The notes under the pieces are model-generated. The model saw only the letters and a list, made by a program, of their open reading frames with translations, was not told the origin of the DNA and did not search any database. Shown here piece after piece: positions 63,525 to 64,000 of a stretch of 64,000 nt of DNA. Source of the DNA: Burkholderiales bacterium 8X (GTDB lineage: Bacteria; Pseudomonadota; Gammaproteobacteria; Burkholderiales; Burkholderiaceae_C). The stretch spans positions 1,632,525 through 1,696,524 of the forward strand of contig LR732703.1 of assembly GCA_902506565.1 (NCBI GenBank), read 5' to 3'. Within the stretch, counting starts at the first letter, position 1. Every line of letters starts with the position of its first letter. The position numbers and the translations under genes are program-made.

Positions 63525-64000
63525 AATGCGCAAATCCATTTCCGAAGCCAGCCTGCTCCTGGTCGACGACGACCCGACCATCATCCAGCTGCTCAGCCGG
63601 ATTCTTTCGAACTACAGCTCGGTCCGCTTCGCGACCACCGGCGCCGATGCGCTCCGCTTGGCACGCGAAGACCCGCCCGACCTGATCCTGCTGGATGCGC
63701 AAATGGGCGACATGAGCGGCCTTCAGGTGTGCGAGGCACTGAAGGCGGACGAGGCGCTCGCCGGCGTGCCGGTGATCTTCGTGAGCAGCCACCAGGAGGC
63801 CGAGCTCGAGGTGGCCGTGCTCAAGATGGGCGCGGTCGACTTCATCCGCAAGCCCTTCAATGCCTCGCAGGTGACGGCGCGGGTCAATACCCAGCTGCAG
63901 CTCAAGCGCCTGGCGGACGACCTGCGCAAGCAGTCGCGGGTCGACGGCGATACCGGCCTCGGCAACCAGGCCGCCTGCGACCAGATGCTGCTGCGCGAGC
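63525..64000 (+). CDS. Response regulator with GGDEF domain (diguanylate cyclase), 3' partial
   Basis: 158 residues visible; runs off the window. Receiver domain: acidic pocket LLVDDDPTII at 11-20, phosphoacceptor Asp57 in DLILLDAQMGDMSG, and Lys109 in FIRKPFNASQV. The sequence then enters a GGDEF domain (SRVDGDTGLGNQAAC). Probably phosphorylated by a histidine kinase to control c-di-GMP synthesis; the catalytic GGEEF cannot be checked because it lies beyond the window. Confidence 0.9.

Overview
The window is about 64 kb of a high-GC (roughly two thirds or more G+C by eye) beta-proteobacterial chromosome, most likely Burkholderiales, family Comamonadaceae (Variovorax-like). The basis is two Bug-type tripartite-tricarboxylate solute-binding proteins, an imuA-imuB-dnaE2 SOS cassette behind a LexA box of gamma/beta-proteobacterial type, paired DUF2868/DUF3482 genes, and a dense, mostly housekeeping or accessory-metabolism layout. 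This placement is inference from gene content, with no database search. I see no prophage, insertion sequence, CRISPR array or integrase.

Layout. 0-2 kb: end of a valine-catabolism pair (3-hydroxyisobutyryl-CoA hydrolase, mmsB). 2-9.4 kb, minus strand: zinc-ribbon membrane protein, cbpM/cbpA, histidine phosphatase, GST, phosphatidylserine synthase, the membrane-associated GTPase pair DUF3482/DUF2868, and a 24-residue membrane microprotein with its own terminator. 9.5-18.7 kb: ABC exporter, DODA-type dioxygenase, a 606-residue orphan coupled to an alpha/beta hydrolase, an aldo/keto reductase, and a 766-residue orphan of visibly lower GC. 18.9-23.3 kb: RND efflux pair (permease and lipoprotein adaptor, no outer-membrane channel).

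23.5-31 kb is the most interesting part. A perfect-spaced LexA operator lies immediately in front of imuA-imuB-dnaE2 (mutagenic translesion synthesis). Next comes a MmcB-like PD-(D/E)XK nuclease with a proline-rich N-terminal tail, and then, convergent, a SRAP/YedK-family protein that has lost the catalytic Cys2 and the Asn and His of the active site. 31-46.7 kb: sugar-phosphate transferase, thioredoxin 2, LysE exporter, CrtC/AttH-like lipocalin, DUF2164, DUF899, a LysR regulator, a fused small-large aconitase-family hydro-lyase with a Bug protein, an M20 hydrolase-Bug-GST operon, a GT-A glycosyltransferase, RecQ, an acidic protein and a BamE-like lipoprotein.

46.8-54.1 kb: an aa3/caa3-type terminal oxidase locus (cytochrome c lipoprotein, subunit II fused to cytochrome c, subunit I fused to III) with a GT4 glycosyltransferase inserted in the operon, a divergent diheme cytochrome and a LuxR-type regulator. 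54.3-64 kb: DUF2383/PA2169-type stress protein with a strong terminator, two tandem paralogous GT2 glycosyltransferases, DUF4287, two acetyltransferases (one N-terminally truncated, one running into an antisense tRNA-Gly(CCC)), DUF3422, an alpha/beta hydrolase with an altered nucleophile elbow, a SET-domain protein, and the start of a response regulator-GGDEF protein cut by the window end.

No stretch of more than 300 bases lacks a gene. The longest gaps are 23302-23574 (divergent promoter region with the LexA box) and 58787-59060 (no feature seen).
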